Below are positions 35,671-45,061 of a stretch of DNA of 64,000 nucleotides, piece after piece. The first letter of the stretch is position 1. Each line of letters begins with the position of its first letter. Source of the DNA: Polaromonas sp. JS666 (GTDB lineage: Bacteria > Pseudomonadota > Gammaproteobacteria > Burkholderiales > Burkholderiaceae_C); NCBI RefSeq assembly GCF_900103405.1, contig NZ_FNHX01000005.1, positions 2,845-66,844 of the forward strand, in the 5' to 3' direction. The translations under genes were made by a program, and so were the position numbers. The notes under the pieces were generated by a model that saw only the letters and a program-made list of their open reading frames with translations, was not told the origin of the DNA and did no database searches.

Positions 35671-36633
35671 ATGAGCGAGACCGCGCGCAGAATCATCGTC
35701 ATACGGCGCCCCGTGAAGGCGGCCGCCCACCATGGCGGCGCCTGGAAGATCGCGTTCGCCGATTTCATGACGGCCATGTTCGCCTTCTTCCTGGTGCTGT
35801 GGATTCTGAGCATCTCATCGCCCAAGCAGCTCGAGGGCATCGCCGACCAGTTCAAGATGCCGCTGAAGGTGGCGATTGCCGGCGGCAAAAAAAGCAGCAC
35901 CAGCACCCAGGTGATTCCCGGCGGCGGCGCCGACCCCAGCCATGCGGACGGCGAAGTCCGGCAGGCGGCCGCCGACAGCGGCAAGGACCCGGACGACGGC
36001 CAGCGCCTGGAAGCGCTCAAGGAGCGGCTGGACAGCGTGATCGAGTCCAGCCCGGTGCTCAGGCAGTTCCGGCCCCAGCTGCTGATCGACATCACGCCCG
36101 AGGGCCTGCGCATCCAGATCGTCGACAGCAACAACCGGCCCATGTTCGATCGTTCCAGCGCCGTGGTGGTGAGCTATATGCGCAGCATCCTGCGCGAGAT
36201 CGGCCCGGTGCTCAACGAGCAGCCCAACAAGCTCACGCTGTCCGGCCACACCGACGCCACCGTGTACTCGCAGGGCGACAAGTCCTACAGCAACTGGGAG
36301 CTGTCGGCCGACCGGGCCAATGCCTCGCGGCGCGAGCTGGTGGCAGGCGGCATGCAGGACGGCAAGATCCTGCGCGTCATGGGGGTGTCGTCCAGCGTGC
36401 ACCTGAACAACGACGACCCTTACGCGGCTGTCAACCGGCGCATCAGCATCCTGGTGCTGAACAAGCGCGCCCAGGCCGACATCGAAAACGGCAATGCCGC
36501 GACCGCCAGCGCACCCTTGCTCGCGGTGGGCAAGGGCGCCAGGGCCGCCAACGGCGCCGGCCCCGTGATCAAGCCGGTCGGCGCGCCGCAGGCCCTGAAC
36601 CCCAGCCCCGCCAAACCTGAAAGCCGGACCTGA
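35671..36633 (+). CDS. motB: Flagellar motor stator protein MotB
   Basis: Stator anchor. It has 320 residues with a single membrane helix (KIAFADFMTAMFAFFLVLWI); Asp31 is the expected proton-carrying residue. The C-terminal OmpA-like peptidoglycan-binding domain (about 165-275) has LSGHTDATVYSQGDKSYSNW and LSADRANASRREL. Its stop overlaps the cheY start by one base. Confidence 0.97.
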   Translation: MSETARRIIVIRRPVKAAAHHGGAWKIAFADFMTAMFAFFLVLWILSISSPKQLEGIADQFKMPLKVAIAGGKKSSTSTQVIPGGGADPSHADGEVRQAAADSGKDPDDGQRLEALKERLDSVIESSPVLRQFRPQLLIDITPEGLRIQIVDSNNRPMFDRSSAVVVSYMRSILREIGPVLNEQPNKLTLSGHTDATVYSQGDKSYSNWELSADRANASRRELVAGGMQDGKILRVMGVSSSVHLNNDDPYAAVNRRISILVLNKRAQADIENGNAATASAPLLAVGKGARAANGAGPVIKPVGAPQALNPSPAKPESRT

Positions 36634-37013
36634 TGAGCAAAAAAACCATCCTGGTGGTCGACGATTCGGCCGTGATGCGCCACCTCAACTCCGCCGTCCT
36701 CGAAGAGGGCGGCTACCAGGTGCTGCTGGCCGGCGACGGCCAGGCCGCGCTGGAGCGGATCGTGGACACCCCCGTGGACCTGGTGCTGACCGACTGGACC
36801 ATGGTCCCCATGGACGGCTGCGAGCTCACGCGCCGGCTGCGCGCGCGGCCCGATTCCGCGGCCCTGCCCATCCTGGTGCTCAGCACCTTGAGCAACGAGG
36901 CCAGCAAGGCCGACGCGCGGCAGGCCGGCGCCACCGGCTGGCTGTGCAAACCGATAGAGCCCGAAACACTGCTGGCCGTGGTGGGCAGCCTGATGAACCC
37001 GGCGCGGGCCTGA
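36633..37013 (+). CDS. CheY-like single-domain response regulator
   Basis: The protein has 126 residues with receiver residues DD (10-11), phospho-acceptor Asp54 (LVLTDWTMVPMDG), Thr near 88 (VLSTLS) and the conserved Lys in WLCKPIEP. It is coupled to motB and precedes cheA, so it probably serves flagellar chemotaxis, although a second CheY may exist with the missing che genes elsewhere. Confidence 0.9.
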   Translation: MSKKTILVVDDSAVMRHLNSAVLEEGGYQVLLAGDGQAALERIVDTPVDLVLTDWTMVPMDGCELTRRLRARPDSAALPILVLSTLSNEASKADARQAGATGWLCKPIEPETLLAVVGSLMNPARA

Positions 37014-37050
37014 GGCCGGCGCGGCAGCCAACAAGAGAAACCTTCCCCCT

Positions 37051-39120
37051 ATGGACATCACCCAGTTCTACCAGACATTTTTTGAAGAAGCCGACGAGTT
37101 GCTGGCCGAGATGGAGCAGCTGTTCCTGGGCTTGGACCTGGAGGCGCCCGACGGCGAACACCTCAACGCGGTGTTCCGCGCCGCGCATTCCATCAAGGGC
37201 GGCGCGGCCACCTTCGGTTTTGCCGCGCTGACCGACACCACCCACCTGCTGGAAAACCTGCTGGACCGGGCGCGCCACGGCGAGCTCAAACTCAATACCA
37301 AGATGATGGATGCCTTTCTGGAGACCAAGGACGTGTTGCAAAAACAATTGAGCGCCTACAGGGCCGGCGCCGAGCCCGAAGCCGGCATGGTGGCCGAGAT
37401 CTGCGCGGTGCTGCAGCAGCTCGCGCTGGAAGCCGGCGGAACGCCGCCCGCGCCGCCCGTGATCGCCGCGCCACCGGCGCCGGCACCCGTGGCCCAGCCT
37501 CAGGCGGAACCCGTGGCCGCAACCGAGCGGACCCTGAAGGTGCGCTTTTCCAAGGTGTCGGAGAACGACTGCAAGCTGCTCAGCGAGGAGATGGCCAACC
37601 TGGGCCAGGTGACGGCGCAGACCCAGGAAGAGGGCAGCCTGACGATCTGGCTCAAGACCGGCTGCGACGGCAACGACGTGATCGCGGTCTGCTGCTTCAT
37701 CATCGAGGCCGAGCAAATCGATATCCATGAAGAGGGCGCGCCCGCTGCGCCAGCCCAGCCGGTCGCGGCGCCGCAAGCTGAAGCGGCCGCGCCGCAGCCT
37801 GCGAGCCAGTCCGCGCCCGCCGCCGCAGGCGCGCCGGCACCGGCCGCCGCCGCTGTGCAGAACAAGGAGTCGAGCTCGATACGCGTGGACGTCGAAAAAG
37901 TCGACCAGATCATCAACCTGGTCGGTGAGCTGGTCATCACCCAGTCCATGCTGACGCAGACCGCCTCCCTGTTGGACCCGGTGGTGCACGAGCGCTTGCT
38001 CAGCGGCATGGGCCACCTGGAGCGCAATGCGCGCGACCTGCAGGAATCGGTCATGTCCATACGCATGATGCCCATGGACTACGTGTTCAGCCGCTTCCCG
38101 CGCCTGATCCGCGACCTCTCGGCCAAGCTCGGCAAGCAGGTGCAGCTGGTCACGGTCGGCAAGGAAACCGAACTCGACAAAAGCCTGATCGAGCGCATCA
38201 TCGACCCCATCACCCATCTGGTGCGCAACAGCCTGGACCACGGCATCGAGGGCCCGGAGCGCCGCGCCTACGCCGGCAAGGACCCGGTAGGCCGGCTGAC
38301 GCTGTCGGCCCAGCACCAGGGCGGCAGCATCGTGATCGAGGTCAAGGACGACGGCGGCGGCCTGGTGCGCGAAAAAATCCTGGCCAAGGCCTTGCAGCAG
38401 GGCATGCCGGTCAGCGAATCCATGCCGGACGAGGACGTGTGGCAGCTGATCTTCGCGCCGGGCTTTTCCACGGCCGAAGCGGTCACCGACGTGTCGGGCC
38501 GCGGCGTCGGCATGGACGTGGTCAAGCGCAACATCCATGAAATGGGCGGCCATGTGGAGATCGCCTCCGTCCAGGGCAAGGGCACGACGATTCGCATCGT
38601 GCTGCCGCTGACGCTGGCCATCCTCAACGGCATGTCGGTCAAGGTCGGCGAGGAGGTCTACATCCTGCCGCTGAACTACGTCATCGAATCGCTGCAGCCG
38701 CTGGACAAGGACGTGCACTCCATCACCGCCGACGAGCACGTCATGCATGTGCGCGGCGAATACCTGGCTTTGCTCGAGCTGCACAAGCTCTTCGACGTGG
38801 CCGGCGCGGTGCGTGTGCCCACCCAGGGCATTGCCGTCATCGTGCAGGCCGAGGGCACGCGCTTTGCGTTGCTGGTCGACCAGCTCGTGGGCCAGCACCA
38901 GGTCGTGGTGAAAAACCTGGAGACCAATTACCGCAAGGTGCCCGGTATTTCAGGCGCGACCATCCTGGGCGACGGCAATGTCGCGCTGATCATCGACGTG
39001 GCGGCGGTGCAGCGCGCCAACCGCGACAAGGCGGCCCAGCGCGGCCAGGCGCGCCCGGCGCTGGTGGCGGCTGCGGCGGCAGCCGCATCGCGCGCGCTGG
39101 AGGTGGCGATGGCGGCCTGA
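37051..39120 (+). CDS. cheA: Chemotaxis histidine kinase CheA
   Basis: The protein has 689 residues. HPt domain with phospho-acceptor His46 (AAHSIKGGAATFGF), a CheY-binding P2 region (about 160-230), Ala/Pro linker, dimerisation domain (SIRVDVEKVDQIINLVGELV) and an ATPase domain with N box (LVRNSLDHGIEGPERR) and G boxes (VSGRGVGMDVV). The CheW-like P5 domain is at the C-terminus, ending in an Ala-rich tail. AGAGAAACC precedes ATG 37051. No cheW, cheR or cheB follows. Confidence 0.97.
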   Translation: MDITQFYQTFFEEADELLAEMEQLFLGLDLEAPDGEHLNAVFRAAHSIKGGAATFGFAALTDTTHLLENLLDRARHGELKLNTKMMDAFLETKDVLQKQLSAYRAGAEPEAGMVAEICAVLQQLALEAGGTPPAPPVIAAPPAPAPVAQPQAEPVAATERTLKVRFSKVSENDCKLLSEEMANLGQVTAQTQEEGSLTIWLKTGCDGNDVIAVCCFIIEAEQIDIHEEGAPAAPAQPVAAPQAEAAAPQPASQSAPAAAGAPAPAAAAVQNKESSSIRVDVEKVDQIINLVGELVITQSMLTQTASLLDPVVHERLLSGMGHLERNARDLQESVMSIRMMPMDYVFSRFPRLIRDLSAKLGKQVQLVTVGKETELDKSLIERIIDPITHLVRNSLDHGIEGPERRAYAGKDPVGRLTLSAQHQGGSIVIEVKDDGGGLVREKILAKALQQGMPVSESMPDEDVWQLIFAPGFSTAEAVTDVSGRGVGMDVVKRNIHEMGGHVEIASVQGKGTTIRIVLPLTLAILNGMSVKVGEEVYILPLNYVIESLQPLDKDVHSITADEHVMHVRGEYLALLELHKLFDVAGAVRVPTQGIAVIVQAEGTRFALLVDQLVGQHQVVVKNLETNYRKVPGISGATILGDGNVALIIDVAAVQRANRDKAAQRGQARPALVAAAAAAASRALEVAMAA

Positions 39121-39442
39121 GGCCCCCGGCGGTGCCCAGGCCACGCCGGGCGCCAAGATGGTCAAATTTTGGGCATCCGGCGGCACGCCAGTGCCGGCGC
39201 GGCTCCGCGGGCCTGTGCAAAGGTTTATCCACAGGGTAGCCCACAGCAACTGAGGGTAAGTTTTGCATGCGGTGGGGCGGCCGCCGCAGGCGCGCCAGGC
39301 GGGACCGGCCACGGTTTTGTATGCCTATGTATCCGCGCAGGCCGTGGATACAGCCGCATGCCATGAGGCGGTGCCGGCGACACAGCGCGGATACGCAAGG
39401 GCGGTTCAATCACGAGGTGCCCACTCCTGAACCCGCCCAACC
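39121..39442. other. Intergenic region after cheA
   Basis: A 322-base gap that marks the end of the motility genes. It holds a single perfect DnaA-box 9-mer TTATCCACA (39225-39233) and several GGATAC/GTATCC-like words (near 39330, 39350, 39390). There is no strong terminator after cheA. It should contain the promoter of the DipZ-like gene, but no clean -35/-10 was seen. Confidence 0.4.
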
Positions 39443-41215
39443 ATGAGCTTCCTCATTCTTGCCTTTGCCGCCGGTGTGCTGACCATCGTCAGCCCCTGCA
39501 TTCTTCCGGTCCTGCCTTTTGTGCTGGCGCGTGCCGACCGGCCCTTTCTGCGCAACGGCCTGCCCATGCTGCTGGGCATGGCCCTGGCTTTTACCGCGGT
39601 GGCCACGCTGGCCGCTGTGGGCGGCGGCTGGGCGGTGCAGGCCAATGAATATGGGCGTGTCGCGGCGCTGGGGCTCCTCGCCGTATTTGCGCTGACGCTG
39701 ATGTTTCCGGGCCTGGCCGACCGCCTGGCTCGGCCTGTGGTGGCACTGGGCGCGCGCATGGCCTCTTCCGGTGAAGGCGGGAACCCTTCGCTGCTGTCCT
39801 CGCTGGTACTGGGCGCGGCCACTGGTTTGTTGTGGGCGCCCTGCGCGGGCCCGGTGCTGGGCCTGATCCTTACCGGCGCGGCCATCCAGGGTGCGAACGC
39901 GGGCACCTCCTTGCTGCTGCTGGCCTATGCGGGCGGGGCGGCCGTCTCGCTGGCACTGTCGCTGCTGGTGGGCGGGCGTGTGTATGCGCTGCTGCGGCGT
40001 TCGCTGGGTGTGAGCCAGTGGGCCAGGCGGGCCATGGGGGCGGCGGTGCTGGCCGGTGTGGCGCTGATCGCCACCGGGCTGGACACGGGGCTGTTGAGCC
40101 AGCTGTCGCTGCGCAGCACCTCAAAAATTGAGCAGACGCTGATCAATGTCTTTCAAACGCAGGCGCCGCGCGATGGGCAACTGGCCGTGACTGATGCCCT
40201 CCCGCTCGCCGCCGCAAAAGCCGAAACTGCGCCGGCCTCCACAGCAGCCTGGCAGGACAGCACCTTCGCGCCGCTGGCCGGCGCCACCGGCTGGATCAAC
40301 ACGGCGCCGCTGGCTGGCGCGGACCTGCGCGGCAAGGTGGTGCTGGTCGATTTCTGGACTTACTCGTGCATCAACTGCCTGCGCACCCTGCCTTATATCC
40401 GTGCCTGGGCCGACAAATACCGCGAGGCCGGCCTGGTCGTGCTGGGTGTGCATTCGCCGGAGTTCGCATTTGAAAAAAACGAAAGCAACGTGCGCAGGGC
40501 CGTCAAGGACTTGGGGCTGGCTTATCCCGTGGCCATCGACAGCCGGCATGCGATCTGGCGCGGCTTTGACAACCAGGCCTGGCCGGCGCTGTATTTTGTC
40601 GATGCCCAGGGCAGGGTGCGCCACCAGGTGTTTGGCGAAGGGCAGTACGAGGCTTCCGAACGCCTGATCCAGAAACTGCTGGCCGAAAGAAACGGCCAGG
40701 GCGTGCGCGATGCCGGCCTGGTCGCGGTGCGGGGCGAGGGCGCGCAGGCCGCGCCCGGCGACCGGGTGCTGTCGGGTGAGACCTATGTAGGCCATGAGCG
40801 CGCCGTCAACTTCGTGCCGGCCGGCGGCCTGCAGGCCGACCGCGCGCAGCGCTACGAAGCGGCCGCGAGGGTGGCGCTGAACCACTGGACCTTGGGCGGG
40901 CAGTGGCTGGTGGAAGCCGAGCGCGCCGTCGCGGTACAGGCCGGCGCGCGCCTGGCTTACCGTTTTCGCGCACGCGACCTGCACCTGGTGCTGGGCCGCG
41001 ATGCCGGCGCCGCGCCGGTGCGCTTTCGTGTGCGGGTCGACGGCAAGCCGCCGGCCCAAAGCCACGGCACCGACATCGCGGCGGACGGCAGCGGCGTGAT
41101 CGACGCGCACCGGCTGTACCAGCTGGTCAGGCTGCCGGCCTCGGCGGGCGACCACTTGTTCGAGATCGAGTTCCTGGATCCCGGTGCGCATGTGTATGCC
41201 TTTACCTTTGGCTGA
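39443..41215 (+). CDS. DipZ-like thiol:disulfide interchange protein (CcdA-thioredoxin fusion)
   Basis: Moves electrons from the cytoplasm to periplasmic thiols. It has 590 residues in three parts: a CcdA/DsbD-like membrane domain with about six helices (1-220) carrying the two membrane cysteines Cys19 (IVSPCILP) and Cys134 (WAPCAGP); a TlpA/thioredoxin-like periplasmic domain (about 270-420) with the active site Cys309-Ile-Asn-Cys312; and a C-terminal beta-sandwich-like domain (about 440-590), as in DipZ. A smaller protein at 44143 is closely related to the middle domain. First gene after the chemotaxis block. Confidence 0.92.
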   Translation: MSFLILAFAAGVLTIVSPCILPVLPFVLARADRPFLRNGLPMLLGMALAFTAVATLAAVGGGWAVQANEYGRVAALGLLAVFALTLMFPGLADRLARPVVALGARMASSGEGGNPSLLSSLVLGAATGLLWAPCAGPVLGLILTGAAIQGANAGTSLLLLAYAGGAAVSLALSLLVGGRVYALLRRSLGVSQWARRAMGAAVLAGVALIATGLDTGLLSQLSLRSTSKIEQTLINVFQTQAPRDGQLAVTDALPLAAAKAETAPASTAAWQDSTFAPLAGATGWINTAPLAGADLRGKVVLVDFWTYSCINCLRTLPYIRAWADKYREAGLVVLGVHSPEFAFEKNESNVRRAVKDLGLAYPVAIDSRHAIWRGFDNQAWPALYFVDAQGRVRHQVFGEGQYEASERLIQKLLAERNGQGVRDAGLVAVRGEGAQAAPGDRVLSGETYVGHERAVNFVPAGGLQADRAQRYEAAARVALNHWTLGGQWLVEAERAVAVQAGARLAYRFRARDLHLVLGRDAGAAPVRFRVRVDGKPPAQSHGTDIAADGSGVIDAHRLYQLVRLPASAGDHLFEIEFLDPGAHVYAFTFG

Positions 41216-41220
41216 ACATC

Positions 41221-41352
41221 ATGCAAAAACTCTGGTTCGCCTTGACCTTCTTCGCAGGCGGCTTCGCGCATGAGCTGCGCAACCCGCTCAGTTGCCAGTG
41301 CATCAGCTCCCGGCCTGCGGTCGTGTGGCGCTCGGGCCGCGAGCCAGGCTGA
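41221..41352 (+). CDS. Possible 43-residue ORF after the DipZ-like gene
   Basis: Starts six bases after the preceding stop and opens with a hydrophobic stretch (LWFALTFFAGGFAH) followed by an unstructured tail. There is no ribosome site and no family evidence; it could equally be noncoding. Listed only because of its tight position and signal-like start. Confidence 0.15.
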   Translation: MQKLWFALTFFAGGFAHELRNPLSCQCISSRPAVVWRSGREPG

Positions 41353-41533
41353 TCGCCGCACAAGGGGTGCGGGAGATTTGTACCGCAGTGTGTCCAGCGG
41401 CCTTGCGCGTACAGAACATTGCGTTACCGAGATATCGGCGACAAACCGGCGCCTTGTAATTCATCTGTGCTTCGCGAATGCCAGGGGCTCTTTCCCGACG
41501 CATCTTTTTTTTAACCCTCCACAAGGAAACACC

Positions 41534-41959
41534 ATGACCACCATCAACCATCTCGACAAAGTCCTGTACACGGGCAAGACCCACACCACCGGCGGGCGCA
41601 ACGGCGAATCCCGCAGCGCCGACGGCCGCCTGGACATCAAGCTGTCCCCACCCGGCAGCGCCGGCCAGGGCACCAACCCCGAACAGCTGTTCGCGGCCGG
41701 CTGGTCGGCCTGTTTTATCGGCGCCATGGGCCGCGCCGCCGCCGCGCAAAAAGTCAGCCTGCCGGCCGGCGTGGCCGTCGATGCCGAGGTGGACCTGGGC
41801 ACGGCCGGCGAGGCCTTCTTCCTGCAGGCGCGCCTGAATGTCATGCTTCCGGGCCTGGACAGCGCGACGGCGCGCAGCATCGTGGATGCCGCCCACCAGC
41901 TGTGCCCTTACTCCAAGGCTACGCGCGGCAATATCGATGTGGAGATCAACCTGGTCTAA
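41534..41959 (+). CDS. ohr: Organic hydroperoxide resistance protein (Ohr/OsmC family)
   Basis: Thiol peroxidase that reduces organic hydroperoxides. It has 141 residues from ATG 41534, preceded by AAGGAAAC. Both catalytic cysteines are present: Cys60 (GWSACFIGAM) and Cys124 (QLCPYSKATRGN). The pattern is Ohr rather than OsmC. No ohrR repressor is adjacent; the 180-base gap upstream would hold its promoter. Confidence 0.95.
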   Translation: MTTINHLDKVLYTGKTHTTGGRNGESRSADGRLDIKLSPPGSAGQGTNPEQLFAAGWSACFIGAMGRAAAAQKVSLPAGVAVDAEVDLGTAGEAFFLQARLNVMLPGLDSATARSIVDAAHQLCPYSKATRGNIDVEINLV

Positions 41960-41978
41960 GTCCGTATCACGCACAGGC

Positions 41979-42019
41979 AAAGCCGGCCTGTCCGATCACT
42001 CGGGCAGGCCGGCTTTTTT
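41979..42019. terminator. Bidirectional intrinsic terminator between ohr and the sensor kinase gene
   Basis: AAAGCCGGCCTG (41979-41990) pairs with CAGGCCGGCTTT (42005-42016) around a 14-base loop. T6 follows on the plus strand, and the A residues on the left give a U-tract on the minus strand. It ends ohr in one direction and the two-component operon in the other. Confidence 0.9.
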
Positions 42020-42023
42020 CATG

Positions 42024-43349
42024 TCAGGGTTCAACAGGCGAAGCGGCCGGCATCACCAGCCGCGCGGCCAGCCCGCCGCCGGTCCGGTTGGCCAGGCTCA
42101 GGCGGGCGCCTATGGATGCGGCCAGCTGCTGCGCGATGGCCAGGCCCAGGCCGGTACCGCCGGTATCGCGGTTCCTGGAGCTTTCCACGCGGTAAAAGGG
42201 CTGCAGCACCGCCTCGAGTTCGGATTCGGGGATGCCGGGCCCGCGGTCCAGCACCAAGATCTCTATGGCCTGGTCGGCATTGACTTGTACCGCCAGCTCG
42301 ACCTCTTTGCCGAACTTGAGCGCGTTGTCGCTGAGATTGCCCAGGATGCGGCGCAGCGCCAGCGGCCGGCCCATCACGGGCCGGCCGACCCGCCCGCTCA
42401 CCGTGACTTGTTTACCGGCGTCCTCGTAATCGCAGCGCAGGGTGTCCAGCAGGGCGTCGAGGTCCACCCTGCGCGGGGCCTCGTCGGCGCCATGCAGGCT
42501 GCGCGCATAGGCCAGCGCCTCGCGCACCAGGGCCACCATTTCATCGAGGTCGTGCTGCAGCTTGCCGCGCTGTTCTTCGTCGTCCATCAGGTCGGTGCGC
42601 AGGCGCATGCGCGTGATGGGCGTCTGCAGGTCGTGCGAGATGGCGGCCAGGATTTGCGTGCGCTCGGCCAGGTAGCCCGCAATGCGCCGCTGCATGGCAT
42701 TAAAGGCGCTGGAGGCGCGCGCCACCTCGGTCGGCCCGCCTTCGGGCAGCGCCGTGCCTTTGAGGTCGGGGCCCAGCGCGTCGGCCGCATGGGCCAGACG
42801 CCGCAGCGGCTGGGTCGCGATGCGCACCGCAAAAAAAGCGCAGACGGCCAGCAGCGACAGCTGCAGCAGCAGCAGCGCCGGCAGCCAGGGCGAGATCGGC
42901 GTGGCCGCGGCCCAGAGGTTGATGGTCACCGGCGCGCCGTCGCTCAAGCGCAGGTGGATGTGCACCCGCTTGGGGTCGCCGGCAATCGCATTGACCGTGA
43001 CCTGGTAGCGCTTGTCCACCGCGTGGGCGATCGATGCGCTGACGCGCGCCACGATCTCGTTGTCGCCGCCCTGCTCGGTGATGCCGCCGTCCAGCTGGTA
43101 GCGGTAGTTCTTGCGGTCTATCAGCGGCAGCCAGTTGGGGCGCTCGGCCGGCGGCACCCGGTCCAGGATGGCGACGGAACTGGTGATGTCTTTTTCGAGG
43201 TTGTCCAGCATCAGGTCGCGGCCCACCAGGCCGCGCTCATACATCACCAGCAGGTAGGACATGGCCTGGGCCGCCAGTATGCCCAGCAGCAGGATCAGCA
43301 TCAGCCGCGCGAACAGGCTGTGCGGCCAGCGCCGGCGGGCCTCGGTCAT
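42024..43349 (-). CDS. EnvZ-type sensor histidine kinase
   Basis: The protein has 441 residues: membrane helix 1 (about 13-35), periplasmic sensor (about 38-150), membrane helix 2 (about 156-176), HAMP (about 177-230), and a DHp domain with phospho-acceptor His239 (AAISHDLQTPITRMRLR). The ATPase domain has N box (NLSDNALKFG) and G boxes (DRGPGIP, TGGTGLGLAIA). It overlaps the response regulator gene by four bases (minus strand). Its signal is unknown; neighbours suggest envelope redox or oxidative stress. Confidence 0.94.
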   Translation of the reverse strand: MTEARRRWPHSLFARLMLILLLGILAAQAMSYLLVMYERGLVGRDLMLDNLEKDITSSVAILDRVPPAERPNWLPLIDRKNYRYQLDGGITEQGGDNEIVARVSASIAHAVDKRYQVTVNAIAGDPKRVHIHLRLSDGAPVTINLWAAATPISPWLPALLLLQLSLLAVCAFFAVRIATQPLRRLAHAADALGPDLKGTALPEGGPTEVARASSAFNAMQRRIAGYLAERTQILAAISHDLQTPITRMRLRTDLMDDEEQRGKLQHDLDEMVALVREALAYARSLHGADEAPRRVDLDALLDTLRCDYEDAGKQVTVSGRVGRPVMGRPLALRRILGNLSDNALKFGKEVELAVQVNADQAIEILVLDRGPGIPESELEAVLQPFYRVESSRNRDTGGTGLGLAIAQQLAASIGARLSLANRTGGGLAARLVMPAASPVEP

Positions 43350-44089
43350 GCGGCCTCCGGCCGGCCCTGCACCGCGGCGCTGAACACATAACCCTCGCTG
43401 CGCACCGTCTTGATGTAGCGCGGCTCGCGCGCCCCGTCGCCCAGGCGCTGGCGCAGCCGGCTCACCAGCAGGTCTATGGAGCGCTCGAACAATTCGGCAT
43501 CGCGCCCCTGCGTGAGGTTGAGCAGCTGGTCGCGGTTGAGCACACGCTGCGGGTGGTCCAGGAAGACGCGCAGCAGCCGGTATTCGGCGCCGCTGAGCGG
43601 CACCAGCGTGCCGCTGGCGTCCAGCAGGTGGCGGCCCGTGGTGTCAAGCTGCCAGTCGCCGAAGCTCAGCAGGTGGGAGCTTTCTTCCACCTGCAGATTC
43701 GGCGGCAGCATGCGCGTGCGGCGCAGCACCGAGCGTATGCGCGCCAGCAGCTCGCGCGCCGCAAAAGGTTTGGCGAGGTAGTCATCGGCGCCCATCTCCA
43801 GGCCCAGGATGCGGTCGGCCTCCTCGTTGCGCGCGGTCAGCATCAATATGGGAATGGCCTTGTGTTTGCCGGCGCGCAGGTCGCGGCACAAGGTCAGGCC
43901 GTCCTCGCCGGGCAGCATGAGGTCCAGCACGATGAGGTCCACCGCCGCATTCTCCAGCGCCGCGCGCATGTGCCGGCCCGACTCCACCTTGGTCACGCGC
44001 AGGCCGTTTTTTTCGAGGTAGCTGCCCAGCAGCTCCCGGATCTCGCGGTCGTCGTCAACAATGAGGATGTGGTCTGGCTGCTGCTGCAT
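43346..44089 (-). CDS. OmpR/PhoB-type response regulator
   Basis: The protein has 247 residues: a receiver domain with DDD (12-14), Asp56 phospho-acceptor (LIVLDLMLPGEDG) and Lys in YLAKPFAARELL, and a C-terminal winged helix (about 140-235) with FERSIDLLVSRLRQRLGDGA and YIKTVRSEGYVFS. First gene of the two-component pair, transcribed away from the thioredoxin-like gene in a head-to-tail arrangement with a 53-base gap. Confidence 0.95.
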   Translation of the reverse strand: MQQQPDHILIVDDDREIRELLGSYLEKNGLRVTKVESGRHMRAALENAAVDLIVLDLMLPGEDGLTLCRDLRAGKHKAIPILMLTARNEEADRILGLEMGADDYLAKPFAARELLARIRSVLRRTRMLPPNLQVEESSHLLSFGDWQLDTTGRHLLDASGTLVPLSGAEYRLLRVFLDHPQRVLNRDQLLNLTQGRDAELFERSIDLLVSRLRQRLGDGAREPRYIKTVRSEGYVFSAAVQGRPEAA

Positions 44090-44142
44090 GGCTGTCCTGG
44101 AAAATTGCGTGACCCCGGCATTGTGCCCCCGGGGGCCGGCCT

Positions 44143-44676
44143 TTATTGGGCCAGCAAAGCCTGTATGGCCTTTTCCGTCTCGGCGTAACGCCCCTCGCCG
44201 AAGTGGCTGTAGACAATCATGCCCTTCTTGTCGACCAGGTAAATCGCGGGCCAGTAGTTGTTGCTGAAGGCCCGCCAGGTGGCGTAGCTGTTGTCCTGGG
44301 CCACGGCATGCTGTATGCCCAGGCGCTCCATCGCGGCCTTCACATTCCTCGTCGATTTTTCATACGCGAACTCGGGCGTGTGCACACCCACCGTCACAAG
44401 GCCCTGGCTTTTGTACTTCTCATGCCAGGACTTCACGGCCGGCAAGTGGTTCAGGCAGTTGATACAGGTATAGGTCCAGAAATCGATGAGCACCACCTTG
44501 CCCTGCAGGTCGGCCATGCGCAGCGGCGCCGAGTTGAGCCAGTTGTCTATGCCGGCGAACTCGGGCGCGGTCGTGGGCGTGCGGCCCAGCGAAAAGAAAG
44601 CCGAGGCATCGGGCATGGCAAAGGCGGCGGCTGTCGCGGCGGCAGCGGTGGCCAGGAATTGGCGGCGAGCGGTCAT
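44143..44676 (-). CDS. Tat-exported thioredoxin-like (TlpA family) protein
   Basis: The protein has 177 residues from ATG 44676 (AAGGA six bases upstream). The N-terminus TARRQFLATAAAATAAAFAM is a Tat-type signal. The thioredoxin-like domain has active site Cys71-Ile-Asn-Cys74 in DFWTYTCINCLNHLPA. It closely resembles the central domain of the DipZ-like protein at 39443 (same CINC site, then GVHTPEFAYEKS against GVHSPEFAFEKN), so it could be a soluble partner reduced by that protein. Longer upstream frames lack a ribosome site. Confidence 0.88.
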   Translation of the reverse strand: MTARRQFLATAAAATAAAFAMPDASAFFSLGRTPTTAPEFAGIDNWLNSAPLRMADLQGKVVLIDFWTYTCINCLNHLPAVKSWHEKYKSQGLVTVGVHTPEFAYEKSTRNVKAAMERLGIQHAVAQDNSYATWRAFSNNYWPAIYLVDKKGMIVYSHFGEGRYAETEKAIQALLAQ

Positions 44677-45061
44677 GGTCGGTCCTTGGTGGTGGGGGAT
44701 GAACGCGGCGCCGGGGAAAGCAGCCGCCCATGCAGGCATTGGAAGGCCGTGAGGTATCCCTGGTGTGTCTTGCCAAGGGCGGTGCGTATGGCGGGGTATC
44801 GGGGGAGCCTGCCGATACAGAGAAATACAAAACGGCCTGGTTGGACGCTGCCGGCCGGCGAAGCTGCTGACCCTTGCTGAGGCGCGGAAGGTCTCGACAA
44901 ACATAGGGCTCTAATAATTCACCGCAGCTTCGACCTAAAAACCAACACTTGAGAGCATTTCCAAGTAACAGTTCTTACATTTTCCGGCTTCAAATTTAAA
45001 CTATTGGTAACACCGGGCACGGCCTGGCGATAACAACAAAACGGAATCAGGGAGAGCGTGA
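44677..45061. other. Intergenic promoter region for the two-partner-secretion operon
   Basis: A 385-base gap between divergent genes. It contains a 7-bp inverted repeat GTATCGG/CCGATAC (44796-44818) and an A/T-rich stretch from about 44930 to 45040. A TTGAGA at 44949 with TTCTTA 17 bases later is a weak -35/-10 candidate for the plus-strand operon. No coding potential is evident. Confidence 0.45.
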
